From NCBI RefSeq assembly GCF_002288925.2, contig NW_022098067.1:2884762-2948761 (forward strand): a stretch of 64,000 nucleotides of DNA, read 5' to 3'. How positions within the stretch are numbered: the stretch's first letter is position 1; every line of letters begins with the position of its first letter. Source of the stretch: Delphinapterus leucas (lineage: Eukaryota > Chordata > Mammalia > Artiodactyla > Monodontidae). Shown here in pieces: positions 47,790 through 59,091 of the stretch. The notes under the pieces are model-generated. The model made no database searches. It saw only the letters and a list, made by a program, of their open reading frames with translations, and was not told where the DNA came from. Position numbers and translations under genes: made by a program.

Positions 47790-47966
47790 CTGGGACAAAG
47801 AGAGAGTGGCATGGACATATATACACTACCAAATGTAAAACCAATAGCTAGTGAGAAGCAGCCACATAGCACAGGGAGATCATCAGCTCGGTGCTTTGTG
47901 ACCACCTAGAGGGGTGGGATAGGGAGGGTGGGAGGGAGGGAGAAACAAGAGGGAAGAGATATGGAG

Positions 47967-47997
<31 letters not shown>

Positions 47998-48092
47998 AAT
48001 ATATATATGTATAGCTGATTCACTTTGTTATAAAGCAGAAACCAACACACCATTGTAAAGCAATTATACTCCAATAAAGATGTTAAAAAAAA
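47790..48092 (+). mobile_element. L1 3' end (young), plus strand
   Basis: A 300-bp 3'UTR fragment: 'gcatggacatatatacactaccaaatg', 'tcggtgctttgtgacc', a (AT)n tract at 47967-47993, 'attcactttgttataaagcagaaac' and 'caattatactccaataaagatgttaaaaaa'. Strongly 5'-truncated. It is the reverse complement of the same 3'UTR seen in L1-B, L1-E and L1-F. Confidence 0.88.
47967..47993. repeat. (AT)n microsatellite
   Basis: Pure AT run in the L1 3'UTR fragment. Confidence 0.93.
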
Positions 48093-48109
48093 GAATTCAT
48101 CTACCAAAA

Positions 48110-48900
48110 AGAAAGAAAAAGATAAAGGAACCATTTTACCCTGTTGATGGGAATGTAAATCAGTACAGCCTCTATGGAAAAGAGTATGGGGGTTCCTCAA
48201 AAAATTAAAAATAGAGCTATCATATGATTCAGCAATTCTACTTCTGAATGTTTATCCAAAGGAAATGAAACACTGTCGAAGAAATATCTGCACCACCATG
48301 TTCACTGCAGCATTATTCACTACAGCCAAGGTGTGAAGACAACCTAAGTCTCCTTGCACAGATGACTGGATAAAGAAGATGTGGTATATAAACAATGGAA
48401 TGTTATTCAGTGTTAAAAAAGAGGGAAATATTGTCATTTGTGACAATGTGGATGGAGCTTGAGTATCTTATGCTGACTGAAATATCAGACAGAAAAAGAC
48501 AAAGACTGTATGATCTTACTTATATGTAGAATTCAAAGAAAAAACAAAAAACAACCCCCCCCCCACAAAAAACAACCAAACTCATAGAAAAAGAGATAAG
48601 ACTTGTGGTTACCACATAAATAATACTGGGGTTGTGATATTAATGTACAGTGTTATGACTACAGTTAACACTGTTCTATGGTATATTTGAAAGTTGCAAA
48701 GAAAGTAAATCTAAAAATTCTCATCACAATGAAAAAAACGTTTCTTTTTCTTTTTTTTTGTATCTGTATGAGATGATGAATGTTAACTAAATTTATGGTG
48801 ACAATTATTTCACAATATATGCAAGTCAAGTCATTATGCTCTATTCTCCAAACTTAAACCATGGTGTATGTCAATTATATCTCAATAAAATTGGACAAAA
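48110..48900 (+). mobile_element. Older L1 3' end
   Basis: ORF2 C-terminal landmarks ('gatgggaatgtaaatcagtacagcc', 48148; 'gtggtatataaacaatggaatgttattcag', 48380), then a 3'UTR ending 'caattatatctcaataaaattgg' near 48893, the typical end of mid-age L1 families. Contains a short C run (48556-48565). Frames broken. Confidence 0.82.
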
Positions 48901-49192
48901 ACACAGATGAGAGTTGTGTGCAGAGTTTTCACTGTTCTAAGTGTGAAATACATACCCATGTACAAGCTACCAAATACAGATTGTGCAATTTTATGAATTC
49001 CACATAAGTTAAATGTTTTTAAACTGGCATTTTAAAATTGGGATATTTGCATTTGAAACTGGAATTAAACAATATAAAGATGAACAATAAAATTCATGCT
49101 AATAATTAAAAAAAATTTTCTTTTACTTACAACATTAAATAGCAAATTTAAAAACACCATGTCAAATTTAGAGAGAGACTGCAGAAGAAAAG

Positions 49193-49232
<40 letters not shown>

Positions 49233-50383
49233 TTAAGGCCGTATAACTACACTGTTCTTTTCTGCTTTTTACACAAGGGATCTCACATTTTCATGTTTCA
49301 CTGAGCCAACAATTTATGTAACCAACGATGATTAGGAAATATATTGACTAGTTTTCCGCAGCATCATGTTGTGAAGAGAAGAGGAACATGGGATATATAA
49401 AATCCATGCTTTCAGGAAGAGACCAAGCAGGTGAATAAGGGAAGGCTGAAATTGCCCTAAAATTTACCTCGTATCCTTATCATTTTGCTCAGAATCTTCC
49501 AAGCTGTCTAGAATTAAACTTCAATGTCAGATATCAGTAAAAGTTTATGATACTCAACCTGAGAAACATCTCTCAGAATTCCAACAATTCCTTTGGGAGA
49601 AAGCATAAGAACTGTGGCCATACTGTCATGGAATTCCTTACACCATCTATGTTTTAAGAATGTTTTAAAAAGTAAATAAGCAAGTGAATTTCCTAGATCT
49701 CAAGCTGATTCATGAAGATTGAGAAAAGTGAAGAAGTTGGATGACAAAGGACATGTGAAAAATGAGAGACATGGGAAGAGCTTCACTGGATGTATTTCTG
49801 TTGTGCTTTAAATCTTTTCTTGAATCAAATCAACAAACTTGAATATCTGAGGTGCAGAAGTTATTATCACTGGCTTGTACAGTTGTGCATATTGAAATGG
49901 GAAATCATATGTTTAGAAATCAGTCAACAGCCATAACAAGTTAATGATTATTCAACCTTAAGGATTAAAGATCAAACCAATTTTAATTAAACGATTTAAT
50001 GATGTCAAGACAAAAGATATTAGTGAATTTTTAAGTCAAATTACAAAGTGTCATATATTTAGAGATTAATTGTCAATTTAGAAGTGCTATAGTTTTCAGC
50101 TGACTAAATTAAAGCTGTCCTCTGAAAAGTAAAGCAGAAAACCATAACAATCCAACTATATAGTGGGTAAAAAACTTGACAAGTATTTTTATATGCATTG
50201 GGTATCACCATAGCACCTCTTCACAGATGTAAATACTTTATACTAATTATTCTCATAATTTATTAATTTTGCTTGAAAGATATTGATAATAAATGTTTAT
50301 AATTTATAGATAGTTTCTTATATGAGAACACTGTGCTAGTGCCTAATGTATAATGTTATTTGATATTCATGAAACAAATTGTT
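48901..50383. other. Unassigned A+T-rich intergenic DNA
   Basis: No gene or repeat recognised other than a TA/CA microsatellite at 49197-49232. Confidence 0.45.
49197..49232. repeat. (TA)n(CA)n microsatellite
   Basis: About 14 TA units followed by 4 CA units. Confidence 0.93.
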
Positions 50384-50891
50384 TTTTTAATATCTTTATT
50401 GAAGTATAATTGCTTTACAATGGTGTGTTAGTTTCTGATTTATAACAAAGTGAATCAGTTATACATATACATATGTTCTCATATCTCTTCCCTCTTGCAT
50501 CTCCCTCCCTCCCACCTCCATATCCCACCCCTCTAGGTGGTCACAAAGCACCGAGCTGATCTCTCTGTGCTATGCAGCTGCTTCCCACTAGCTATCTACT
50601 TTAGGTTTGGTAGTGTATATATGTCCATGCCACTCTCTCGCTTTGTCACAGCTTACCCTTCCCACTCCCCATATCCTCAAGTCCATTTTCTGGTAGGTCT
50701 GTGTCTTTATTCCTGTCTTGCCCTTAGGTTCTTCATGATATTATTTCTCTTTTTTTCTTAGATTTCATATATATGTGTTAGCATACAGTATTTCTCTTTC
50801 TCTTTCTGACTTACTTCACTCTGTATGACAGAATCTAGATCTATCCACCTCACTACAAATAACTCAATTTCGTCTCTTTTTATGGCTGAGT

Positions 50892-50965
50892 AATATTCCA
50901 TTGTATTGTTCTTATTTCCTTATTTCCATCCATTGTTCTTGTTTCCTACTTTTACATGTACGTGT
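50892..50965 (-). other. Internal deletion junction in L1-F
   Basis: The sequence passes from 'gagtaatattccattgta' straight to 'ctacttttacatgtacgtgtcc'. In L1-B the same landmarks are about 840 bp apart, in L1-G1 about 850 bp. Here they are about 45 bp apart, with a short filler holding two copies of a TTGTTCTT(A/G)TTTCCT motif. Confidence 0.8.
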
Positions 50966-51220
50966 CCAGTTTTCTCAGCACCAATTATTGAAGAGGCTAT
51001 CTATTCGCCACTGTATATTCTTGCCTCCTTTATCAAAGAAAAGGTGACCATATGTGTGTGAGTGTATCTCTGGGCATTCTATCCTGTTCCATTGATCTAT
51101 ATTTCTGTTTTTGTGCCAGTACCATACTGTCTTGATTACTGAAGCTTTGTAGTATAGTATGAAGTCATGGAGCCTGATTCCTCCAGCTCCATTTTTCGTT
51201 CTCAGGATTGCTTTTGATAT

Positions 51221-52179
51221 TCAAGGTCTTTTGTGTTTCCATACAAATTGTGAAATTTTTTGTTCTAGTTCTGTGAAAAATGCCAGTGGTAGTTTGATAG
51301 GGATTGCATTGAATCTGTAGATTGCTTTGGGTAGTAGAGTCATTTTCACAATGTTGATTCTTCCAATCCAAGAACATGGTATATCTCTCCATCTATTAGT
51401 ATCATCATTAATTTCTTTCATCAGTGTCTTATAATTTTCTGCATACAGGTCTTTTGTCTCCTTGGGTAGGTTTATTCCTAGATATTTTATTAATTTTCTT
51501 GCAATGGTAAATGGGAATGTTTTCTTAATTTCAATTTCAGATATTTCATCATTAGTGTATAGGAATGCCAGAGATTTCTGTGCATTAATTCTGTATCCGG
51601 CTACTTTACCGTATTCATTGATTAGCTCTAGAAGTTTCCTGGTAGCATATTTCGGATTCCCTAGGTATAGTATCATGTCATCTGCAAACAGTGACAGCTT
51701 TAATTCTTCTTTGCCAATTTGGATTCTTTTTATTTCTTTTTGTTCTCTGATTGCTGTGGCTAAATCTTCCACAACTAGGTTGAATAATAGTGGTGAGAGT
51801 GGGCAACCTTGTCTTGTTCCTGATCTTAGTGGAAATGGTTTCAGTTTTTCACCATTGAGAACGATGTTGGCTGTGGGTTTGTCATATATGGCCTTTATTA
51901 TGTTGAGGAAAGTTCCCTCTATGCCCGCTTTCTGGACGGTATTGATCATAAATTGGTGTTGAATTTTGTCAAAACTTTCTCTGCATCCATTGAGATGATC
52001 ATATGTCTTTTATCCTTCAATTTGCTAATGTGGTGTATCACATTGATTGATTTGCATATATTGAATAGTCCTTGCATTCCTGGAATAAACCCCACTTGAT
52101 CATGGTGTATGATCCTTTTAATGTGCTGTTGGATTCTGTTTGCTAGTATTTTGTTGAGAATTTTTGCATCTATGTTCAT
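51221..52179 (-). pseudogene. L1-F ORF2 reverse transcriptase (longest frame, broken)
   Basis: The reverse transcriptase copies L1 RNA at the nicked target. A 242-codon open piece (51221-51949) holds the RT palm and thumb with an intact F-A-D-D at residues 88-91 of that piece ('...[15 protein letters not shown]...'), '[14 protein letters not shown]' upstream and the thumb block '...[14 protein letters not shown]...'. A second frame (51946-52179) continues upstream with '...[12 protein letters not shown]...' and ends in a damaged D-A-E-K block. A frameshift separates the two. The palm catalytic pair survives but the gene as a whole is dead because of the frameshifts, the late-ORF2 deletion and stops. 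Confidence 0.88.
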
Positions 52180-53136
52180 CAGTGATATTGGCCTGTAGTT
52201 TTCTTTATTTGTGACAACTTTGTCTGGTTTTAGTATCAGGGTGATGGTGGCCTCATAGAATGAGTTTGGGAGTCTTCCTCCCTCTGCTATATTTTGGAAG
52301 AGTTTGAGAAGGATAGGTGTTAGCTCTTCTCTAAATGTTTGATAGAATTAGTCTGTGAGGCCACCTGGCCCTGGGCTTTTGTTTGTTGGAAGATTTTTAA
52401 TCACAGTTTCAATTTCAGTGCTTGAGATTGGTCAGTTCATATTTTCTATTTCTTCCTGGTTCAGTCTCAGCAGGTTTTGCATTTCTAAGAATTTGTCCAT
52501 TTCTTCCAGGTTGTCCATTTTATTGGCATAGAGTTGCTTGTAGTAGTCTTTCATGATCCCTTGTATTTCTGCAGTGTCAGTTGTTACTTCCCCTTTTTCA
52601 TTTCTAACTCTATGACTTTGAGTCTTCTCCCTTTTTTCTTGATGAGTCTGGCTAATGGTTTATCAATCCTATTTATCTTCTCAAAGAACAAGCTTTTAGT
52701 TTTATTGATCTTTGAAATCATTTCCTTCATTTCTTTTTCATTTATTTCTGATCTGATCTTTATGATTTCTTTCCTTCTTCTAACTTTGGGTTTTTTTTTG
52801 TTCTCCTTTCTCTAATTGCTTTAGGTACAAGGTTACATTGTTTATTCTAGATGTTTCCTGTTTCTTAAAGTAGGATTGTATTGCTATAAAGTTCCCTCTT
52901 AGAACTGCTTTTGCTGCATCCCATAGGTGTTGGGTCATTGTGTCTCCATTGTCATTTGTTTCTAGGTATATTTTGATTTCCTCTTTGATTTCTTCAGTGA
53001 TCACTTGCTTATTAAGTAGGGTATTGTTTAGCCTCCATGTGTTTTTATATTTTACAGATCTTTTCCTGTAATTGATATCTAGTCTCATAGCATTGTGGTC
53101 AGAAAAGATACTTGAAACAATTTCAATTTTCTTAAA

Positions 53137-53620
53137 TTAACCAAGGCTTGATTTGTGACCCAAGGTATGATCTATCCTGAAGAATGTTCCATGAGCCATT
53201 GAGAAGAATGTGTATTCTGTTGCTTTTGGATGGAATGTCCTATAAATATTAATTAAGTCCCTCTTGTTTAATGTATCATTTAAAGCTTGTGTTTCCTTAT
53301 TTATTTTCATTTTTGGTGATCTGTCCATTGGTGAAAGTGGGGTGTTAAAGTCCCCTACTCTGATTGTGTTACTGTAGATTTCCCCTTTTATGACTGTTAA
53401 TATTTGCCTTATGTATTGATGTGTGCCTATGTTAGGTGCATAAATATTTACAATTGTTATATTTTCTTCTTGGATCGATCCCTTGATCATTATGTAGTGT
53501 CCTTCTTTGTCTCTTCTAATAGTCTTTATTTTAAAGTCTATTTTGTCTGATATGAGAATTGCTACTGCAGCTTTCTTTTGATTTCCTTTTGCTTGGAATA
53601 TGTTTTTCCTTCTCCTGCCT
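53137..53620 (-). pseudogene. L1-F ORF2 endonuclease remnant
   Basis: A 117-codon minus-strand frame (53137-53490) with '...VNIYAPNIGTHQYI...', the catalytic 'VGDFNTP' block and '...FFRIDHTLGHKSSL...' near its end. The first part of the domain (with the Asn and Glu of the active site) lies in another frame and is incomplete: the stretch 53580-53625 jumps from 'gcttggaatatg' into the ORF1 end, so the ORF2 start and inter-ORF region appear to be deleted. Confidence 0.78.
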
Positions 53621-54520
53621 AGAGTAGTTCCTTTAGCATTTGTTGTAAAGCTGGTTTGGTGGTGCTGAACTCTCTTAGCTTTTGCTTGTCTGTAAAGGTT
53701 TTAATTTTTCTTTCCTATCTGAATGAGGTCTTTGCTCAGTAGAGTAATCTTGGTTGTAGGTTTTTCTCCTTCATCACTTTAATTATGTCCTGCCACTCCC
53801 TTCTGGGTTTCAGTTTCTGCTGAAAGACTAGCTGTTAACCTTATGGGGATTCCCTTGTGTGGTTTTTGTTGTTCTTCCCTTGCTGCTTTTAATATGTTTT
53901 ATTTGTATTTAATTTTTGATAGCTTGATTATTATATGTCTTGGTGTGTTTCTCCTTGGATTTATCCTTTATTGGACTCCCTGTGTTTTCTGAACTTGATT
54001 AACTCTTTCCTTTCCCATATAAGGGAAGTTTTCCACTATAATCTCTTCAAATATTTTTTCAGTCCCTTTCCTTTTCTATTCTTCTTCTGGGACCACTATA
54101 ATTCGAATGTTGGTGCGTTTAGTATCCCAGAGGTCTCTGGGGCTGTCCTAAGTTGTTTTCATTCTTTTTTCTTTATTCTGCTCTGCAGTAGTTATTGCCA
54201 TTATTTTATCTTCCACGTCACTTATCCATTCTTCTGCCTCAGTTATTCTGCTATTGATCCCTTCTAGAAATTTTTATTTCATTTATTGTGTTATTCATCA
54301 TTGTTTGTTTGCCCTTTTGTTCTTCCAGGCCTTTGTTAAATGTTTCTTGTATTTGCTCTATTCTATTTCCAAGATTTTGGATCATCTTTACTATCATTAT
54401 TCTGAATTCTTTTTCAGGTAGACTGCCTATTTCCTCTTCATTTATTAGATCTGTTGGGTTTTTACCATGCTCCTTCATCTTCCGTGTGTATTTCTGTCTT
54501 CTCATTTTGCTAAACTTACT
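53620..54520 (-). pseudogene. L1-F ORF1 remnant
   Basis: C-terminal part near 53620-53870 ('aacctttacagacaagcaaaagctaagagagttcagcaccacc' on the minus strand), mid-part around 53935-54270, and N-terminal 84-codon frame 54251-54505 with '...NEEEIGSLPEKEFRIMIVKMIQNLGNRI...'. Indels separate the parts. Confidence 0.78.
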
Positions 54521-55094
54521 GTGTTGGGGGTCACCTTTTCGCAGGCTGAAGGTTCATAGTTCGTATTGTTTTTGGTGCCTGTCCCTAGTGGCTAAGTTTG
54601 GTTTAGTGGCTTGTGTAGGCTTCCTGGTGGAGGGGACTAGTGCCTGTGTTCTGGTGCATGAGGCTGGAACTTGCCTTTCTGGTGGGCAGTACCACGTCTG
54701 GTGGTGTGTTTTGTGGTATCTGTGGCCTTATAATGATTTTAGTCAGCCTCTCTGCTAATGGAAGGGTCTGTGTTCCTGTCTTGCTAGTTGTTTGGCATAG
54801 GGTGTCCAGCACTGTATCTTGCTGGTCATTGAGTGAAGCTGGGTTTTGGCATTGAGATGGAGATCTCTGGGAGATTTTCGCCATTTGATATTATGTGGAG
54901 CTGGGAGGTCTCTTGTGGTTGAGTGTCCTGAAGTTGGCTCTCCCACCTCAGAGCCCTGACTCCTGGCTGGAGCACTGAGAGGCTTTCATCTGCATGGCTC
55001 AGAATGTAAGGGAGAAAAATTGAAGAAAGAAAGAGAGAGGGAAAGAGAAAGAGAGAAAGAGAGGAAGAAAGGAAGGAAGGAACGAAGGAAGGAA

Positions 55095-55127
<33 letters not shown>

Positions 55128-56545
55128 GATAAAATAAAATAAAATAAAGTTATTAAAATAAAAAATAATAATAATTGAGAAAAAAAATTTTAATTAAAAG
55201 AAAATAGAACAATGGACGGACCGAACCATAGGACAAATGGTGAAAGCAAAGCTATACAGACAAAATCACACACAGAAGCATACACATACACACTCACAAA
55301 AAGAGCAAAAAGGGGAAAAATTAATATATCATTGCTCCCAAAGTCCAATTCCTCAATTTGGGATGATTCATTGTCTATTCAGGTATTCCACGGATGCAGA
55401 GTACATCAAGTTGATTGTGGAGATTTAATCCGCTGCTCCTGAGGCTGCTGGGAGAAATTTCCCTTTCTCTTCTTTGTTTGCACAGCTCCTGGTGTTCAGC
55501 TTTGAATTTGGACCCGCCTCTGCATTTAGGTCGCCTGAGGGCGTCTGTTCTTCAATCATACAGGACGGGGTTAAAGGAGCAGCTGATTCGGGGACTCTGG
55601 TTCACTCAGGCCGGGGGGAGGGAAGGATACAGATGCAGGGAGAGCCTACGGTGGCAGAGGCCAGCGTGTTGTTGCACAAGCCTGAGGCACGGCATGTGTT
55701 CTCCCGGGGTAGTTGTCCCTGGATCATGGGACCCTGGCAGTGGCGGGCTGCACAAGCTCCCGGGAGGGGTGGTGTGGTTAGTGGCCTGTGTTTGCTCGAA
55801 GAGTTCTTGGTGGCTGTAGCAGCAGCCTTAGTGTCTCCTGCCCATCTCTTGTGTCCATGCTGATAGCCGCTGCTCGTGCCCATCTCTGGAGCTCCTTTAA
55901 GCAGTGCTCTTAATCTCCTCTCCTCACACACCAGGAAACAAAGAGGGAAGGAAAAGTCTCTTGCCTCTTTGGCAGTTCCAGACCTTTGCCCGGACTCCCT
56001 CCAGGCTAGCTGTGTGCACTAGCCCCCTTCAGGCTGTGTTCATGCCACCAACAACAGTCCTCTACCTGCGATCTGACCGAAGCCCGAGCCTCAGCTCCCA
56101 GCTCCCACCCGCCCTTGTGGGTGAGCAGACAAGCCTCTCGGTCTGGTGAGTGCTGGTTGGTGCTGATCCTCTGTGTGGGAATCTCACCGCTTTGCCCTCC
56201 ACACCCTTGTGACTGAGCTCTACTCCATGGCTCTGAAGCTTCCCCCCTCTGCCACCCGCAGTCTCCACCCATAAAGGAGCTTCTAGTGTTTGGAAACCTT
56301 TCCTCCTTCACAGCTCCCTCCCACTGGTGCAGGTCCCATCCCTATTCTTTGTCTCTGTTTTTTTCTTTTTTCTTTTGCCCTACCCAGGTATGTGTGGAGT
56401 TTCTTGCCTTTTTAGAAGTATGAGGTCTTCTGCCAGCTTTCAGTAAGTGTTCTATAGGAGCAGTTCCACATGTAGATATATTTCTGATGTATCTGTGGGG
56501 AGGAAGGTGATCTCTGCATCTTACTCCTCTGCCATCTTGAAGCTC
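54521..56545 (-). promoter_or_regulatory. L1-F 5'UTR
   Basis: A roughly 2-kb 5'UTR of a different sequence type from that of L1-G1: no 175-bp units, but a G+C-rich core (55440-56330) and an internal purine-rich microsatellite. Its 5' terminus keeps the 'gccatcttgaagctc' motif. Promoter role inferred from family knowledge. Confidence 0.65.
55022..55147. repeat. Polypurine (GAAA/GGAA)n and (AAAAT)n tract
   Basis: About 105 bases made almost only of A and G (one C, at 55083), then a short (AAAAT)n run, inside the L1-F 5'UTR. Mirror-symmetric purine tracts of this type can adopt triplex (H-DNA) structure. Confidence 0.93.
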
Positions 56546-56926
56546 ACCAATTAAGTTTTAAGATACTGTTATTACATCCATTTATATGAGACAGACTGAA
56601 GTTAAAAGAGACTGCCCAAATTGACCTTTTATATGATAAAGAATTTGGCAATAAATTATCAGCTTCCTCACTGGACCCCCCATCTTACTTGTCTACTCAC
56701 AAGTATAATTACTACTCCAGTTATGAAGGTGGCTTATTGGGTATGAGAATTATAAAGTATACATTTATTTGTTTTAGTCTTCTATAACAGCTTGCTTGTA
56801 TTAACTGCTAAGCTATTGAGATAAGAAGAATAAGTTAACAAAATACATGTGTGAAGCATGCAGAGAGGGCTATGAGAAAGCTCTAGAAAATAAACTTACT
56901 AAAAATATCAAGTTTATAACAACAAT
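56546..56926. other. Unassigned intergenic DNA
   Basis: No recognised gene or repeat. Confidence 0.45.
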
Positions 56927-56939
56927 AAAATCACTGAGG

Positions 56940-57145
56940 GGCTTCCCTGGTGGAGCACTGGTTGAGAGTCCACCTGCCAATGCAGGGGACATGGGTTCGT
57001 GCCTGGTTCAGGAAGATCCCACATGCCATGGAGAAGCTGGGCCCGTGAGCCATGGCCTCTGAGCCTGTGCGTTCGGAGCCTGTGCTCCACAATTGGAGAG
57101 GCCACAACAATGAGAGGTCCGCATACCACAAGAAAAAAAGAAAAA
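56940..57145 (+). mobile_element. CHR-family SINE
   Basis: Starts GGCTTCCCTGGTGGAGCACTGG (A box altered) with B box GGTTCGTGCCT and an A/AG-rich tail. A perfect 13-bp TSD, AAAATCACTGAGG, flanks it (56927-56939 and 57146-57158). Several CpGs have decayed. Confidence 0.94.
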
Positions 57146-57158
57146 AAAATCACTGAGG

Positions 57159-57599
57159 AGACCTGAGAACACAGGGCTATTTAAACCCTACAAATCCAGG
57201 CAATGTAATACTGCCCTTATTTCAGGTGAGGAACACGAAGTTACTAGCTCAGCTCCTTTCTCAGGTCTCTCCCCTTGATCAGGCCATCCCCAAAGAGAAG
57301 ATTGGCTTCCACTGTGTGATTCAGAGGAGAGAGAACCCAGTGTGTTCACTTATGTGGTCAAATGGTTTGAACTTGCCATAGCATCACATGTGTTAGCATT
57401 TGTCATTCAAATTAGGAATCAAATGAAAGAAGCTCAAAACCTTCCTTTATCTCTTTATGTTATTGTTAATTTCTTGTAAAATAGACATTTGTTCAAAAAT
57501 ATTTTTAAAGAAGCCATGTTTCTAAACTTTATACCTTCTGGAATTTGTTTTCTGCTATAAAAAAGCATTTTGTCCCTTCCAAAATTATTTTAAAAATGT
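57159..57599. other. Unassigned intergenic DNA
   Basis: No recognised gene or repeat. Confidence 0.45.
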
Positions 57600-57930
57600 G
57601 AATTGCCCTTATTTTTATCTAGTGCTTTCTGGCCTAATTTTTTTATACTTAACTATTTTTACTTCTGAAGTTTATTTTGATCTTAGAACAGAAGTAGGAA
57701 TTCAGCATTATTTTTCTGCTGAAATGGCTAATTGTCACAAAGATGTTTATTAAATAATTTTTCCCACAGATTTTAAGTGCCAGATTTATCATATGCCCAA
57801 TCTATATATGATTCTGGATCTACTTCTGAACTGTCAATTCTATCCCATTGGTGATAAGCTATTCCTGGTTGGTAGTGTGCTGCTTTTATTATTGTAGCTT
57901 TGCTACTTATTTACAATCTTGTAGAACTAG
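57600..57930 (-). mobile_element. Decayed L1 ORF2 fragment, antisense (weak)
   Basis: Blocks such as 'ctgtcaattctatcccattggtgataagc' and 'gctgcttttattattgtagctttgctac' match the antisense ORF2 region, where relatives read 'ctgttccattgatctatatttctg' and 'gattactgaagctttg'. Divergent, ends uncertain. Confidence 0.5.
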
Positions 57931-58782
57931 TCTCTTATCTTATTTATTTATTTATTTTTGTCCAAGTGAATTTGTTAGTTTAGACATGATTTTAGAAGCC
58001 ATCACAGTTTGCCCAAAATTCCCTACAATGTATTGTTTCAGCAGAGCCTGTGTATGTTAGTTGTACTATTTAATCATGTGAACATTATGTGGATGTTATT
58101 GACACATAGATGTTGATAAACAAATATATATTGTATTGAAATATTGAAACCATTAATGTCACAGTGAAATGGCCCTTTCCTTTCTTTGCCACCATCTTTT
58201 CAACTTCTGTTATAGACATGGTATCATCCTTGATGGGAGCAGGCTGAAACCCAATCATATCCAGGTTTTTGGTTTTGGGGGGTTTTGGTCATTATTTATC
58301 AAGTAAAAATCTTAAAGTACTGAGTCTTGTTTATGCAGTCTGCATTTTAAAAGAATTAAATATATTGTCACCACCAACTCATTTGACCAACTTCTTCATT
58401 ATGAATTTGCAACATATTTTGGTCAGCAAACACTTTCAATCATTACATAAATTATTTCCAATTGAGCACATCTTCAGGTATTTTGATGTAGTACCAAATA
58501 TCACTTGTAATGTTTTTTATTCCTTAGGGACAGAAAGTTTTTTACTATCACTGAAAAGCAATATGGAGACTCACTTTACCACATCTAGACAGAATTCAGT
58601 TTCATACCATGGTTAAAAAAGTAATAAATAAATAAAATGCACAAAATGAGAGGCATTTCCATGAATAATTTCACACATGCTGCTAAGTACTGCAGAGTAT
58701 TGCCAAGACTAGCCTTTAATTTCTATGGGAGCTGTAACAGCTGCAAACTTATTTGCTGTCAAATGGTAAAGATGATCTTATT
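57931..58782. other. Unassigned intergenic DNA with a 115-codon open frame
   Basis: A plus-strand frame at 58269-58616 (115 codons) is the longest outside recognisable repeats. It shows no domain, no signal peptide of clear form and no codon-use signature. It includes a 'TTTGGGGGGTTTTGG' run. I regard it as a chance frame in A+T-rich DNA. No repeat recognised. Confidence 0.4.
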
Positions 58783-59091
58783 TGCAAAACAGAAATAGAG
58801 ACACAGATGTAGAGAATAAACATATGGATACCAAGGGGGAAAAGGGGTGGGGGCAGGGTGGGATGAATTGGGAGATTGGGACTGACATATATAAACTACT
58901 ATGTATAAAATAGATAACTAATGAGAACCTACTGTACAGCACAGGGAACTCTACTCGGTGCTTTGTGATGACCTAAATGGGAAAGAAATCCAAAAATATA
59001 CATAGGTATATGTATGGCTGATTCACTTTGCTGTACAGCAGAAACTGACACAACAGTGTAGAGCAACTATACTCCATTTAAAAAAAATGTA
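58783..59091 (+). mobile_element. L1 3' end (3'UTR only), plus strand
   Basis: A roughly 300-bp 5'-truncated copy: 'cagaaatagagacacagatgtagag', 'aactactatgtataaaatagataac', 'tactgtacagcacagggaactctac', 'gctgtacagcagaaactgacacaac' and 'gcaactatactccatttaaaaaaaa'. Its 3'UTR type is that of L1-G1 rather than of L1-B. Confidence 0.88.

Larger units (their letters stand above)
50384..56545 (-). mobile_element. L1-F: near full-length L1, minus strand
   Basis: 3' end at 50384 (T run), 3'UTR to about 50760, the end of ORF2, a deletion junction near 50907-50945, RT (51165-52370), the endonuclease region (about 53130-53620), ORF1 (about 53620-54520), then a long 5'UTR (54520-56545) ending with 'cttactcctctgccatcttgaagctc', the normal 5' terminus. 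Length is about 6.16 kb, roughly 800 bp shorter than expected because of the deletion in late ORF2. ORF frames are long compared with the older L1s, so it is probably one of the youngest here. Confidence 0.88.

Noticed and set aside
51462..51962. 166-codon plus-strand frame
   Set aside because: Antisense shadow of the L1-F reverse transcriptase frame at 51221-51949.
54288..54758. 156-codon plus-strand frame
   Set aside because: Antisense to L1-F ORF1 and 5'UTR; no domain.
55415..55863. Long overlapping frames in a G+C-rich patch, considered as a CpG-island first exon
   Set aside because: The patch is the L1-F 5'UTR, and frames occur in several phases on both strands, as expected from base composition.
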